64,000 nt of DNA, taken from contig PKFB01000022.1 of assembly GCA_002919305.1 (NCBI GenBank), forward strand, positions 124,001-188,000. The letters are read 5' to 3'. The translations under genes were made by a program, and so were the position numbers. This stretch comes from Actinomycetales bacterium (GTDB lineage: Bacteria; Actinomycetota; Actinomycetes; Mycobacteriales; Micromonosporaceae). The notes under the pieces are model-generated. The model saw nothing but the letters and a program-made list of their open reading frames with translations, made no database searches and had not been told where the DNA came from. Positions 1 to 8,326 of the stretch are shown here, one piece after another (within the stretch, counting starts at the first letter, position 1; each line of letters opens with the position of its first letter).

Positions 1-800
1 CCGGCGCAACCTTGGTGATTTCCGGTATAGAGCACTCCGATGGGGTCACCGGCCTGGACGACCTGTCCAGCGCGAACTGAGGGAATAACGGGTTCATAGG
101 TGGTGCGAAGATCATCCTCGTGATTGATGCTGATCACGAAGCGCCCCGCGACCTGTCCAGCGAAGTGCACGATACCGTCACCGGCGGCGCGTACGACGAG
201 GCCATCGGTACCCAGTAGATCAACGCCACGATGCCCTGCGGCCCATCGTTGTGGGGGAGGCTGGAACGCGCGAAGGATCCGGGGAACCCCGTCGAGCGGC
301 CACCGGTACCGGCCGCGAGGAATGTGGGGAATTTGTGGGACGGAGGCGTCAGGAGTCTGGGAGGGAGCAGCTCCGTCCTGAGAAGCCCGGCCCTGATCAG
401 GGTCCTGTTCATACGGAACAGAGGGGTTGATCGGGGGATCGGGACGAGGAGTCTGAGCCTGCTCGGTGTCGTATTTCGACGCTGGGGTATGGGCCGGATG
501 GAAAGTCGCCGTCCCGTTTCGCTGGGCTGCGGATGACGCCGCGGCGAGCGCGGCCCCAATCGTGCCGAGGACTAGGCCCGCGGCTAGAGCGCCGCAACTT
601 GCGAATACCAGCGAGCGACGGCGGGGAGAGAGGACAGCCGCCGGTACGAGTGACGGTATCAATGCCCCACACCGACGCCTGACCCGAGGGGTACGCGAAC
701 GTGCGCCGAGAAAACGAGGAATGAGCTGAATGGAATGGCCAATGGTGGGACGTGCAGTGCGTTTAAACCACTGGCGGGCTTGTCCGGGAAAACTCGACAT
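1..800 (-). CDS. M23 family metallopeptidase (partial, C-terminus off the window)
   Basis: Likely a cell-wall-directed LytM/peptidase M23 protein. Translating the minus strand from ATG at 800 gives 266 residues with no stop before the window edge. A basic N-terminus is followed by one hydrophobic segment (about residues 55-85), a proline-rich linker, then the M23 core with GHRGVDL (Zn-ligand H and D), RAAGDGIVHFAGQVAGR and LRTTYEPV. The final metal-binding HxH lies beyond the edge. An M23 gene pointing away from rpsB is common in actinomycetes. The start is uncertain: an in-frame ATG also sits at 806 and neither has a clear Shine-Dalgarno. Confidence 0.85.
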   Translation of the reverse strand, partial: MSSFPGQARQWFKRTARPTIGHSIQLIPRFLGARSRTPRVRRRCGALIPSLVPAAVLSPRRRSLVFASCGALAAGLVLGTIGAALAAASSAAQRNGTATFHPAHTPASKYDTEQAQTPRPDPPINPSVPYEQDPDQGRASQDGAAPSQTPDASVPQIPHIPRGRYRWPLDGVPRILRAFQPPPQRWAAGHRGVDLLGTDGLVVRAAGDGIVHFAGQVAGRFVISINHEDDLRTTYEPVIPSVRAGQVVQAGDPIGVLYTGNHQGCA

Positions 801-851
801 GCCCATCAGAATGCCGGGCGCAAAGAGGAGTCGCCAGCGATGAGCAAGATC

Positions 852-881
852 TGTGGATAACCATTCCTGGCTTGTGGACAA
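852..881. promoter_or_regulatory. Pair of DnaA-box-like sites
   Basis: TGTGGATAA at 852-860 is the reverse complement of the classical box TTATCCACA. TGTGGACAA at 873-881 is the reverse complement of TTGTCCACA, the form favoured in high-GC actinomycetes. They share orientation and start 21 bp apart, two helical turns. They lie 50-80 bp upstream of the M23 start. Confidence 0.4.
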
Positions 882-947
882 GCTTGCATGACCTGATAAA
901 TAGTGGTAAAGGCGGCCACTTGAATCGGCTTACTCGCCACGCCCTAG

Positions 948-978
948 TTATGTCATCGACAAGGTGAAGATGACATAA
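948..978. promoter_or_regulatory. 10-bp perfect inverted repeat (operator candidate)
   Basis: TTATGTCATC (948-957) and GATGACATAA (969-978) are perfect reverse complements separated by 11 nt. The arms are AT-rich in a GC-rich genome and lie upstream of the M23 gene. No T-tract follows, so a protein-binding site is more likely than a terminator. The regulator is unknown. Confidence 0.45.
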
Positions 979-1193
979 TCTCGACTCGAGTTTTCTGATG
1001 GATTTTCAGGTTTCTGCGGCCCGCGGCTCCTCACCCGCCCGGCTGTATACCAAGGCTCCGTTCCCCACGTCGATCCGGCGATACCCCGAAGCGCGCTCTC
1101 AAGCGGAAGCATCACCCACGCCGCGGGCAGTAACCGGAGCCTTCAAGGAGGCTGAGGCTTCAAGGAGGCGGAATGTTAAGGGGCTCGTGACGT

Positions 1194-2381
1194 TCACGTC
1201 AGGGCACGGAGCCGACGAACAGCCTCCAGGAGCACCGGACGCTGCTTACAAAATGTGAACCGGATGAGCCGTTGACCGGCCTCTCGGGTGTCGTAGAAAA
1301 CCTGAGCAGGAATCGCGACGACACCGCAGCGGTCTGGTAGGGAGCGACAGAACTCCATCCCGTCGGTGCCGCCCAAAGGTGAAATGTCGGCTGTGATGAA
1401 GTACGTCCCTTCGGGGACCAGCACGTCGAACCCCGCTTCGGTGAGGCCCGCGCACAGTAGGTCGCGCTTCTGCTGGAGGTCGTTCCGGAGATCCACGTAG
1501 TAGGAGTCCGGCGAACGCAGCGCGGTGGCGACCGCGGGCTGCAACGGAGCGGCGTTCACGAATGTGAGGAACTGTTTGACCCGGAGCACGGCGGAGACCA
1601 GCTCTGGCGGGCCCGAGACCCAACCCACTTTCCACCCGGTGCATGAGAAGGTCTTTCCGGCCGACGACACTCGCAGCGTCCGTTCCTTCATGCCAGGAAG
1701 CGTCGCCAAAGGCAGGTGCGGGCTGGCGGCGTCGGAGTAGACCAGGTGTTCATAGACCTCATCGGTGACCGCGATCGCTCCGTACTCGACGCACAAATCG
1801 GCGATCAACTCCAACTCCGCTCGGGTGAACACCTTCCCGGTGGGGTTATGCGGAGAGTTGAGAAGCACCAGCCGGGTCCGTTTCGTGAACGCGGCACGTA
1901 GCTGATCGGGGTCGAAAACGTAGCGGCCGTGCTCCGGGCGGAGAGTTACCGGGCGGCGTACCGCGCCTGCGAGCGCGATAGAGGCGGCGTAGGAGTCGTA
2001 GTAGGGCTCAAAGCAGACCACCTCATCGCCGGTCTCGCACAGGGCGAGAATGCTCGCCGCGATCGCTTCAGTAGCGCCCGCAGTGACCAGGATTTCGCTG
2101 TCGGGGTCGTACTCAAGACCCCAGTGGTGCCGTTGGTGATCAGCGATCGCCTGACGCAGCTCAGGGATCCCTCGGGCCGGCGGGTACTGGTTGTGGCCGC
2201 TGGTGACGGCGGTGGCGGCGGCCCGCAGCATCGTCTCGGGGCCGTCGGTATCCGGGAATCCTTGTCCCAGATTCACCGATCCGGTACGCGTGGCCAGTTC
2301 GGACATCTCGGCGAAGATGGTTGTCCCGAACGGCCTCATCCGTTCCACGAGCCAGTCTCGTGTCGTCGGCGTCGAGGTCAC
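1194..2381 (-). CDS. dapC: Class I/II aminotransferase, probable N-succinyldiaminopimelate aminotransferase
   Basis: PLP-dependent fold-type I aminotransferase of 395 residues. Visible motifs are NQYPPARGIPELR, the PLP-contact region NSPHNPTGKVF, TDEVYEHL, and the Schiff-base lysine K243 in SSAGKTFSCTGWKVGW. The N-terminal RMRPFGTTIFAEMSELA and LGQGFPDTDGP segments closely resemble mycobacterial DapC (Rv0858c), so transfer of an amino group to N-succinyl-2-amino-6-oxopimelate in lysine/diaminopimelate synthesis is plausible. dapA and dapB lie elsewhere in the window. Related kynurenine/methionine aminotransferases share the fold, so substrate is inferred. It is monocistronic, divergent from the membrane-protein gene to its right. 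Confidence 0.85.
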   Translation of the reverse strand: MTSTPTTRDWLVERMRPFGTTIFAEMSELATRTGSVNLGQGFPDTDGPETMLRAAATAVTSGHNQYPPARGIPELRQAIADHQRHHWGLEYDPDSEILVTAGATEAIAASILALCETGDEVVCFEPYYDSYAASIALAGAVRRPVTLRPEHGRYVFDPDQLRAAFTKRTRLVLLNSPHNPTGKVFTRAELELIADLCVEYGAIAVTDEVYEHLVYSDAASPHLPLATLPGMKERTLRVSSAGKTFSCTGWKVGWVSGPPELVSAVLRVKQFLTFVNAAPLQPAVATALRSPDSYYVDLRNDLQQKRDLLCAGLTEAGFDVLVPEGTYFITADISPLGGTDGMEFCRSLPDRCGVVAIPAQVFYDTREAGQRLIRFTFCKQRPVLLEAVRRLRALT

Positions 2382-2673
2382 GCCGTCAGCTTAGTGACAC
2401 GGGGCGGAGAGCGGCGGACAGCGGTGTCGGGTTCCGGACTAAGGGCTGTATACGACTACAGATTGATCTTTCTTGGCTTTTCGAACTTCCGGAAGAAGGT
2501 AACTCCCAGGAGAAGACAAGAGAAGGGATCGTGGTCTACGGGGCGCGGTCACACGTCGCGTTCCCAATCCTCGGTTCCGGAGGCGGTGCGAGCAGACGGA
2601 GGTGGGCTCCGAATTTCTCGATGATCGTCGAAGTTCTCACAGCCACCCCCTCCGGTTGAGTGTCGGATGTCAC

Positions 2674-3432
2674 ATGGTTAGCGTGCCGATTGTGGATAGA
2701 AGCGACAGCGAACGCCGTGACCCTGGTCAAACTGCGGATTCCGCGGCGCAGCAACGCACCGAGCTCATTCCCCGCTACACCGATCCTCAACAGGACCCGT
2801 CGGAGTCGATTCAGAAGACGGAGCTGTCCTCCGACATCGCTGGTCCGCCCACGAGTCGGCTGCCCACGATTTCGGCGCACGGGCCTGTGACCGCGACGGC
2901 CTCGCCTGCTGCCAGTGCCTCCGGCGGGCCGGCCGGTTCCTCTGCAGACACGGGGGTCAGTAGCGCCCCGCAATCCACCGCCTCGCCGTCGCTCACCGCT
3001 AGTTACCGCAGCAGTGTCGCGGAGACCGCGATCTCGCCGCCGTTGAGCTCCATGCTCTCCAACGAGTCCGGTGGTGACGCAGGAGCGCGTCGCTTCGGGG
3101 AAACGGAGCGGGGCAGGACCTACGGAGGCGATCACCCACGCGTTCGCGGCACGCAGATACTCGTCATCCTCGGTACGCTCCTGCTGCTCGTCCCTGTCGT
3201 GGCCCTGCTGTACCGCTCCGCTTTCCAGGAGGGAGCACCGTCACCGGCGGGTGTGATTGGCGGCAGCCTGGCCATGGCTGGTCTATCACTGTTGGCGGCC
3301 GGGGTTTATCCGTTCCTGAGCGGCTCCGTGCCGGGGCTACCCGATGATTTCCGGGCGTTGTTACGGCCTCCGTCGGCTTTTCTGGTCATCGGCGTTGTCC
3401 TTCTGATATCGGCCGGTCTAGCCGCCAGTTGA
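2674..3432 (+). CDS. Hypothetical membrane protein with a disordered N-terminus
   Basis: A 252-residue protein of unknown function. Residues 1-160 are Ser/Pro/Ala/Thr-rich and probably disordered. The C-terminal third has three predicted membrane segments: ILVILGTLLLLVPVVALLY, a Gly/Ala/Leu stretch beginning VIGGSLAMAGLSLLAAGVY, and AFLVIGVVLLISAGLA. The start ATG at 2674 is preferred over a possible upstream in-frame start at 2602, because the extra residues carry no recognisable content. It lies upstream of rpsB with about 310 bp between. Confidence 0.65.
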   Translation: MVSVPIVDRSDSERRDPGQTADSAAQQRTELIPRYTDPQQDPSESIQKTELSSDIAGPPTSRLPTISAHGPVTATASPAASASGGPAGSSADTGVSSAPQSTASPSLTASYRSSVAETAISPPLSSMLSNESGGDAGARRFGETERGRTYGGDHPRVRGTQILVILGTLLLLVPVVALLYRSAFQEGAPSPAGVIGGSLAMAGLSLLAAGVYPFLSGSVPGLPDDFRALLRPPSAFLVIGVVLLISAGLAAS

Positions 3433-3743
3433 GCGATCTGCATGAGAGCTGGTTAGAGCCTCAGCCCGACTTTGGGCAAAACGGCCACCGTGGGTGTGAG
3501 TCCCGATTACCCGGGCGCCGCGCGGGAGCCGTACACTCGACATTTGGCGACCATCCAAGATGGTCGACCTCGCGTGTCCTTCCCACGATGTGGGCGGCGG
3601 CCTCCCTGGTCTCGGTGGGGATAGCGGTGTGAAACGCCACTGAGCACCTTCAGGCCGACGACAGGGCACCAGGGCGGCAGTCACCGGACTGTCGCGGCAA
3701 CCAGGGAGAGTGCGGTGCGCCGCACATGAGGCAAGGAGAATCC
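3433..3743 (+). promoter_or_regulatory. rpsB leader region with two stem-loops
   Basis: This region contains a perfect 8-bp stem with a 3-nt loop (CGACCATC at 3548-3555, GATGGTCG at 3559-3566) and a second stem CCCAC/GTGGG at 3582-3594. No T-tract follows either, so they look like leader RNA structures rather than terminators. AAGGAG at 3733-3738 is the rpsB Shine-Dalgarno. A TACACT at about 3532 could be a -10 box, without a good -35. Confidence 0.45.
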
Positions 3744-4601
3744 ATGCCCGTCGTCACGATGCGCCAGCTCCTGGAAAGTGGCGTGCACTTCGGTCACCAG
3801 ACTCGTCGCTGGAACCCGAAGATGAAGCGCTACATTTTCACGGAGCGCAACGGCATCTACATCATCGACCTGCGTCAGACCCTCGACTACATCGAGAAGG
3901 CGTACGAGTTCGTCAAGAACACCGTGGCCGGTGGCGGCACGGTGTTGTTCGTGGGGACCAAGAAGCAGGCCCAGGAAGCCATCGCCGAGCAGGCCTCCCG
4001 GGTCGGTGCCCCGTACGTTAACCACCGCTGGTTGGGTGGCATGCTCACCAACTTCCAGACGGTGTACAAGCGCCTCCAGCGGCTGAAGGAGCTGGAGGCG
4101 CTGGAGCAGACTGGTGCCGCTGACCAGAACCTGACCAAGAAGGAGCGGCTCGGTCTGAAGCGGGAGCGAGAGAAGCTGGAGCGCACCCTCGGTGGTCTGC
4201 GCGATATGCAGCGGCTGCCTTCCGCCGTATGGATCGTCGACACCAAGAAGGAACACATCGCAGTCGACGAGGCTCGCAAGCTCGGTATCCCGGTCGTCGC
4301 TATTTTGGACACCAACTGCGACCCGGATGAGGTGGATTACCCGATCCCTGGCAACGACGACGCGATCCGCTCCGCGGCGCTCCTCACCCGGGTCGTCGCT
4401 GACGCTGTAGCCGAGGGCCTGATCGCTCGTGCCGGTGCGGCGGTCGGACGTGACGACAAGCCTCAGCCGGGTGCGGTTGCCGCCAACGAGCCGCTCGCCG
4501 AGTGGGAGCAGGAGCTGTTGGAGTCCGGTGGCAACAAGAGCGGTGACAAGACCGGCGCCGAGCAGCCGGCCGCGGCGGCTTCCCAGTCGGCGAAGGAATG
4601 A
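3744..4601 (+). CDS. rpsB: 30S ribosomal protein S2
   Basis: Small-subunit protein uS2 (285 residues), needed for late 30S assembly and S1 recruitment. The N-terminus [28 protein letters not shown] is diagnostic, followed by [20 protein letters not shown], the coiled-coil hairpin around residues 105-150 and [20 protein letters not shown]. The C-terminal tail (from about 235) is an acidic/Ala-rich actinobacterial extension. The start at 3744 is chosen because AAGGAG lies 6 bp upstream; an in-frame ATG at 3726 lacks a ribosome site. First gene of rpsB-tsf-pyrH-frr. Confidence 0.98.
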   Translation: MPVVTMRQLLESGVHFGHQTRRWNPKMKRYIFTERNGIYIIDLRQTLDYIEKAYEFVKNTVAGGGTVLFVGTKKQAQEAIAEQASRVGAPYVNHRWLGGMLTNFQTVYKRLQRLKELEALEQTGAADQNLTKKERLGLKREREKLERTLGGLRDMQRLPSAVWIVDTKKEHIAVDEARKLGIPVVAILDTNCDPDEVDYPIPGNDDAIRSAALLTRVVADAVAEGLIARAGAAVGRDDKPQPGAVAANEPLAEWEQELLESGGNKSGDKTGAEQPAAAASQSAKE

Positions 4602-4614
4602 CGGTGGCGCCTTG

Positions 4615-4666
4615 GGGTCCTCAGGGAGTTCAGGGCCTGTGAGGCCCTCATAGCCCTTAAGGACCC
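4615..4666 (+). terminator. Compound stem-loop after rpsB (attenuator candidate)
   Basis: The outer arms GGGTCCT (4615-4621) and AGGACCC (4660-4666) enclose AGGG/CCCT and an inner perfect hairpin GGGCCT-GTG-AGGCCC (4633-4647). There is no T-run, so it may be a partial terminator, processing site or stabiliser between rpsB and tsf. Confidence 0.5.
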
Positions 4667-4734
4667 AGGCGTGACATCCCGCTCTGGGGCGAGCGCCGAA
4701 GCACCGATCACTGAACGTCCACACGAACACACCG

Positions 4735-4763
4735 GGTACCGGCCCGCACCCCGGGCCGGTACC
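4735..4763 (+). promoter_or_regulatory. 12-bp perfect hairpin in the tsf leader
   Basis: GGTACCGGCCCG (4735-4746) pairs perfectly with CGGGCCGGTACC (4752-4763) around a CACCC loop, 62 nt before the tsf start codon. Very stable, with no T-tract; probably a leader RNA structure controlling tsf independently of rpsB. Confidence 0.5.
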
Positions 4764-4825
4764 GGAACGCAACTGCGGGTCGCTGAGCCGGCCGCCCGTA
4801 GCCAGACCTCGAGCGAGAGAGAACC

Positions 4826-5644
4826 ATGGCCAATATCACTGCTGCGGATGTCAAGAATCTCCGCGAACTGACCGGTGCCGGCATGCTGGACTGCAAGAAG
4901 GCACTCGAAGAGGCCGACGGGGACGTCGAGAAGGCGATTGAAATCCTGCGGATCAAGGGTGCCAAGGACGTCGGCAAGCGGGCGGGTCGTACCGCCGCCA
5001 ACGGTCTGATCGCGCACTCTGGCAAGGCTCTGTTGGAGCTCAACTGCGAGACCGACTTCGTCGCCAAGAACGCTGACTTCCAGCAGCTCGCCCAGACCCT
5101 GGTCGAGCACGTGGACGCCCAGCGGCCGGCCGATGTCAACGCACTGCTGGAGTCCACCCTCTCCGACGGCCGGACCGTTCAGGCCGCCATTGACGAGGTG
5201 GCCGCCAAGATCGGCGAGAAGTTGGCCGTCAATCGCTTCGCCGTCCTCGACGGTCAGGTCGCCGTGTACCTGCACCGCAAGTCTCAGGACCTGCCGCCCC
5301 AGGTGGGTGTGCTGGTGGAGTACACGGGGGACGACAACGAAGCCGCCCGGGCCGCCGGTATGCAGATCGCCGCGATGCGTCCCCGGTACGTCACGCGTGA
5401 TGAGGTGCCGGCGGACGTGGTGGAGAACGAGCGGCGCATCGCCGAGCAGGCCGCCCGTGAGGAGGGCAAGCCGGAGCGGGCGATTCCCAAGATCGTGGAG
5501 GGCCGGGTCAACGCGTTCTTCAAGGACTTTGTGCTGATCGAGCAGCCCGCGGTCCAGGACCAGAAGAAGACGGTGGGGCAGTTGCTGGAGGCGGCGGGCA
5601 TCACGGTGACCCGCTTCGCCCGTCTCGAGGTCGGGCAGGCCTGA
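4826..5644 (+). CDS. tsf: Elongation factor Ts
   Basis: Guanine nucleotide exchange factor for EF-Tu, 272 residues. The N-terminal UBA-like domain [42 protein letters not shown] and the core motif [14 protein letters not shown] (the TDFV element contacts EF-Tu) are both present and intact. The C-terminal dimerisation half ends with FARLEVGQA. The start is ATG at 4826, preceded by a weak purine-rich GAGAGA. It lies 224 bp after rpsB behind two strong stem-loops. Confidence 0.98.
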   Translation: MANITAADVKNLRELTGAGMLDCKKALEEADGDVEKAIEILRIKGAKDVGKRAGRTAANGLIAHSGKALLELNCETDFVAKNADFQQLAQTLVEHVDAQRPADVNALLESTLSDGRTVQAAIDEVAAKIGEKLAVNRFAVLDGQVAVYLHRKSQDLPPQVGVLVEYTGDDNEAARAAGMQIAAMRPRYVTRDEVPADVVENERRIAEQAAREEGKPERAIPKIVEGRVNAFFKDFVLIEQPAVQDQKKTVGQLLEAAGITVTRFARLEVGQA

Positions 5645-5693
5645 GCGATCGGGTACGCCGGAGGAAGAACCCACCTAAGGCCCCAACAGGGAT

Positions 5694-5735
5694 GGGGAGG
5701 TCGTCAGTGAAGCGAAACAGCGCGACGGCCTCCTC
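5694..5735 (+). promoter_or_regulatory. Imperfect stem-loop in the tsf-pyrH spacer
   Basis: GGGGAGGTCGTC (5694-5705) can pair with GACGGCCTCCTC (5724-5735) with two G-U or mismatched positions over 12 bp. No T-tract. Possible partial terminator or leader element ahead of pyrH. Confidence 0.3.
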
Positions 5736-5867
5736 ATCCGTATCTGTGTCCGTATCCGAAGTGGCATGTACCCACGCATATCCGGGTGGTGGAGTGGGCA
5801 CGGTGCCACATAGTTGGATGCCGGGAGCCGCGAGGCCCGGGATCACCGAGCGCGGAAGGCGAGGCCC

Positions 5868-6656
5868 GTGAGCAATACGTTGACTCAAGCGGTCGAAGCC
5901 GCTGTGGCGGCTCAGACGCGAGACGCCGCCATGCCCTACCGGAGGGTGGTACTCAAGCTGTCAGGCGAGTCCTTCGGTGGCGGTTCGGTGGGCGTCGATC
6001 CAGACATCGTGCAGAAGGTGGCTCGCCAGATCGCCGAGGTGGTGCGGCGAGGCGTGCAGGTGGCCGTTGTAACCGGCGGTGGGAACTTCTTCCGGGGTGC
6101 CGAACTGCAGCGCCGGGGGATGGATCGTGCCCGGGCCGATTACATCGGCATGCTCGGCACCGTCATGAACTGTTTGGCGCTCCAGGACTTCCTGGAGAAG
6201 CGGGGAGTCGACACCCGGGTGCAGACCGCGATCACCATGGGGCAGGTGGCGGAGCCGTACATTCCACGGCGGGCGATCCGGCACCTAGAGAAGGGGCGGG
6301 TCGTCATCTTCGGGGCCGGCGCGGGAATGCCTTACTTCTCGACCGACACCGTAGCCGCCCAGCGCGCTTTGGAGATCAAGGCCGACGTGGTGTTGATGAG
6401 CAAGAACGGGGTCGACGCCGTGTACACGGCCGATCCCAGAACAGATCCGACAGCGACCAGGCTGGACACCATTACCTTCGAGGAAGCCCTCAAGCGAGGC
6501 TTGAAGGTTGTCGACGCCGCGGCGTTCAGCCTGTGCATGGAGAACCGGTTGCCGATGCTGGTGTTCGGTGTGGATGGTGACGACACCATCGTCCGGGCGT
6601 TGACCGGTGAGAGGATCGGAACGTTCATCACCGTGGCCAAGGCGGAGAGCCGATGA
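5868..6656 (+). CDS. pyrH: UMP kinase
   Basis: Bacterial hexameric UMP kinase of the amino acid kinase fold, converting UMP + ATP to UDP + ADP. It has [11 protein letters not shown] (nucleotide binding), [28 protein letters not shown], the [23 protein letters not shown] region and the C-terminal TTDP-like [12 protein letters not shown]. The GTG at 5868 is chosen (262 residues): GAAGG lies about 13 bp upstream, whereas an ATG at 5814 would add a charged, non-family N-terminus. An ATG at 5931 would also keep the catalytic core. Confidence 0.95.
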   Translation: MSNTLTQAVEAAVAAQTRDAAMPYRRVVLKLSGESFGGGSVGVDPDIVQKVARQIAEVVRRGVQVAVVTGGGNFFRGAELQRRGMDRARADYIGMLGTVMNCLALQDFLEKRGVDTRVQTAITMGQVAEPYIPRRAIRHLEKGRVVIFGAGAGMPYFSTDTVAAQRALEIKADVVLMSKNGVDAVYTADPRTDPTATRLDTITFEEALKRGLKVVDAAAFSLCMENRLPMLVFGVDGDDTIVRALTGERIGTFITVAKAESR

Positions 6657-6785
6657 CCCCGGGATGGCCGTATAACGTGCTCTGATCACAGGTTCGCCGT
6701 CGCGGGTGTAAGAACGGCGATGTGACAGGGTGCGGTAACCACACCGCGTTGCTGAGCGGGCTGCGTTAAGGAGGCGAGGACAGAG

Positions 6786-7343
6786 GTGATCGACGAGACT
6801 CTCCTTGAGGCTGCGGAGAAGATGGAGAAGGCGATCGAGCACGCCCGGGAGGAGTTCAGCACTATCCGGACCGGACGGGCGACGCCTGCCATGTTCAGCC
6901 GGATCATGGTGGACTACTACGGTTCCCCCACTCCGCTCCCCCAACTCGCCTCGATCACTGTGCCGGAACCGCGTATGGCCATCATCAAGCCGTATGACGC
7001 TTCGCAGATCGGCGCCATGGAGCGGGCGATCCGGGATTCCGACTTGGGGGTCAACCCAAGCAACGAGGGGACCCAAATCCGGGTTCTGCTTCCTCCGATG
7101 ACCGAGGAGCGGCGTCGGGAGATGATCAAGGTGGCCCGGCACAAGGGTGAAGAAGCCAAGGTCGCGATCCGTAACATCCGGCGCAAGGCCAAGGAGGAAC
7201 TGGATCGGTACGTCCGGGACGGGGAGATCGGCGAGGACGAAGGACGGCGCGCCGAGAAGGATCTCGATGACACCACCGCCGCGTTCGTCGGGCAGGTCGA
7301 CGAGATCGTCAAGAACAAGGAAAATGAGCTGCTCGAGGTTTGA
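6786..7343 (+). CDS. frr: Ribosome recycling factor
   Basis: RRF (185 residues) splits post-termination ribosomes with EF-G. The three-helix bundle plus beta-sandwich architecture is clear: [24 protein letters not shown], the domain II segment [20 protein letters not shown], and the C-terminal helix ending [15 protein letters not shown]. Start is GTG at 6786 with a strong AAGGAGG at 6768-6774. The stop TGA overlaps the cdsA ATG (TGATG), so the two are translationally coupled. Confidence 0.97.
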   Translation: MIDETLLEAAEKMEKAIEHAREEFSTIRTGRATPAMFSRIMVDYYGSPTPLPQLASITVPEPRMAIIKPYDASQIGAMERAIRDSDLGVNPSNEGTQIRVLLPPMTEERRREMIKVARHKGEEAKVAIRNIRRKAKEELDRYVRDGEIGEDEGRRAEKDLDDTTAAFVGQVDEIVKNKENELLEV

Positions 7344-8260
7344 TGGAGATCATCGACTCGGCCGGCCCGCGTACGGGCTCCGATAATTCTGGACGTCGCG
7401 GTAAACATCGGGCGCGGTACGGCGGTGCCGCGCCCGACCCATCACCAGGCAGAGCCGGGCGTAACCTCCCCGCCGCCATCGGGGTGGGGGTGGGGTTGGG
7501 GGCGCTCGTCCTGGCCTCCCTGTTTATCTGGCGTCCAGCCTTCCTTGGGGTTTTGGCGGCAGCGGTCGTCATCGGCGTCTGGGAAATGACACGCGCTGTC
7601 GAACCCCTCAAGGCCCAGCCACCGTTGCCTCCACTGATCATTGGTGGTCTAGCCATGGTGGCCCTCGCCTGGTTCGCAGGAATCGAGGCGATGTTCCTGG
7701 GGCTGGTACTGACCATGCTGGCCATCCTGATCTGGCGTTTAGGGGAGGGCCCTGTCGGTTACCAGCGTGACGTGACGTCCGCTGTTCTGATAGCGGCGTA
7801 CGTACCATTCCTGGCTGGGTTCGGCGCGCTGATGCTGGCGCCCGATGATGGCCCGTTCCGGATTGTGGCGACGTTGTCTGCCGTCGTGCTCTCCGACACC
7901 GGGGGATACGTCTCAGGTGTGCTGTTCGGGCGGCACCCGATGGCGCCCACGGTAAGCCCGAAAAAGTCGTGGGAGGGGTTTGCCGGTTCCCTGACCGCCA
8001 GCGCGGTGGGGAGCGCGATCATCTGCACCACCCTGCTTGATATGGCCCTGTGGGAAGGCGCGGTGTTCGGTGTAGTGATCGCGATCGTCGCCACGTTAGG
8101 GGATCTGGGGGAGTCACTGCTCAAACGTGACCTGGGTGTAAAGGACATGGGGCGCCTGCTGCCCGGCCACGGCGGTCTGATGGACCGGCTGGACTCCATT
8201 CTGCTTGCGGTTCCTGGCGCCTTGTGGATGCTGTCCGTATTCGCCCCACCGCCAGGGTGA
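7343..8260 (+). CDS. cdsA: Phosphatidate cytidylyltransferase (CDP-diacylglycerol synthase)
   Basis: Integral membrane enzyme making CDP-diacylglycerol from phosphatidic acid and CTP, the branch-point precursor for PgsA encoded at the other end of the window. It has 305 residues, with a polar N-terminus of about 45, multiple hydrophobic segments, and the diagnostic signature SLLKRDLGVKDMGRLLPGHGG followed by LMDRLDS. PTVSPKKSWEGFAGS is also typical. Start ATG at 7343 overlaps the frr stop. Confidence 0.95.
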   Translation: MEIIDSAGPRTGSDNSGRRGKHRARYGGAAPDPSPGRAGRNLPAAIGVGVGLGALVLASLFIWRPAFLGVLAAAVVIGVWEMTRAVEPLKAQPPLPPLIIGGLAMVALAWFAGIEAMFLGLVLTMLAILIWRLGEGPVGYQRDVTSAVLIAAYVPFLAGFGALMLAPDDGPFRIVATLSAVVLSDTGGYVSGVLFGRHPMAPTVSPKKSWEGFAGSLTASAVGSAIICTTLLDMALWEGAVFGVVIAIVATLGDLGESLLKRDLGVKDMGRLLPGHGGLMDRLDSILLAVPGALWMLSVFAPPPG

Positions 8261-8283
8261 ATCAAGATGTGACCTGTCTTGTC

Positions 8284-8302
8284 GGGGGTCAGCACGACCC
8301 CC
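8284..8302 (+). terminator. Hairpin between cdsA and rlmN
   Basis: GGGGGTC (8284-8290), loop AGCAC, GACCCCC (8296-8302), a perfect 7-bp stem followed by AAAACG rather than T residues. It lies 25 nt before rlmN; read on the minus strand it would have a TTTT tail after the arm order is reversed. Terminator or attenuator role is inferred. Confidence 0.4.
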
Positions 8303-8326
8303 AAAACGTGGGACACTTGCTGAGTT

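Larger units (their letters stand above)
801..1193. other. Gene-poor intergenic region with DnaA-like boxes and an inverted repeat
   Basis: No convincing gene. It is the upstream region of the M23 gene and lies downstream of the aminotransferase. It holds two DnaA-box-like 9-mers (852-881), a 10-bp perfect inverted repeat (948-978), and two copies of CTTCAAGGAGGC at 1141-1152 and 1158-1169. A short plus-strand frame from 998 runs into the aminotransferase 3' end and resembles no family. Confidence 0.6.

Noticed and set aside
998-1258. Plus-strand 86-codon frame after the 948-978 inverted repeat
   Set aside because: Overlaps the aminotransferase 3' end convergently, no ribosome site at its start, no similarity pattern.
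3681-4772. 363-codon minus-strand open frame opposite rpsB
   Set aside because: Antisense to ribosomal protein S2, no motif.
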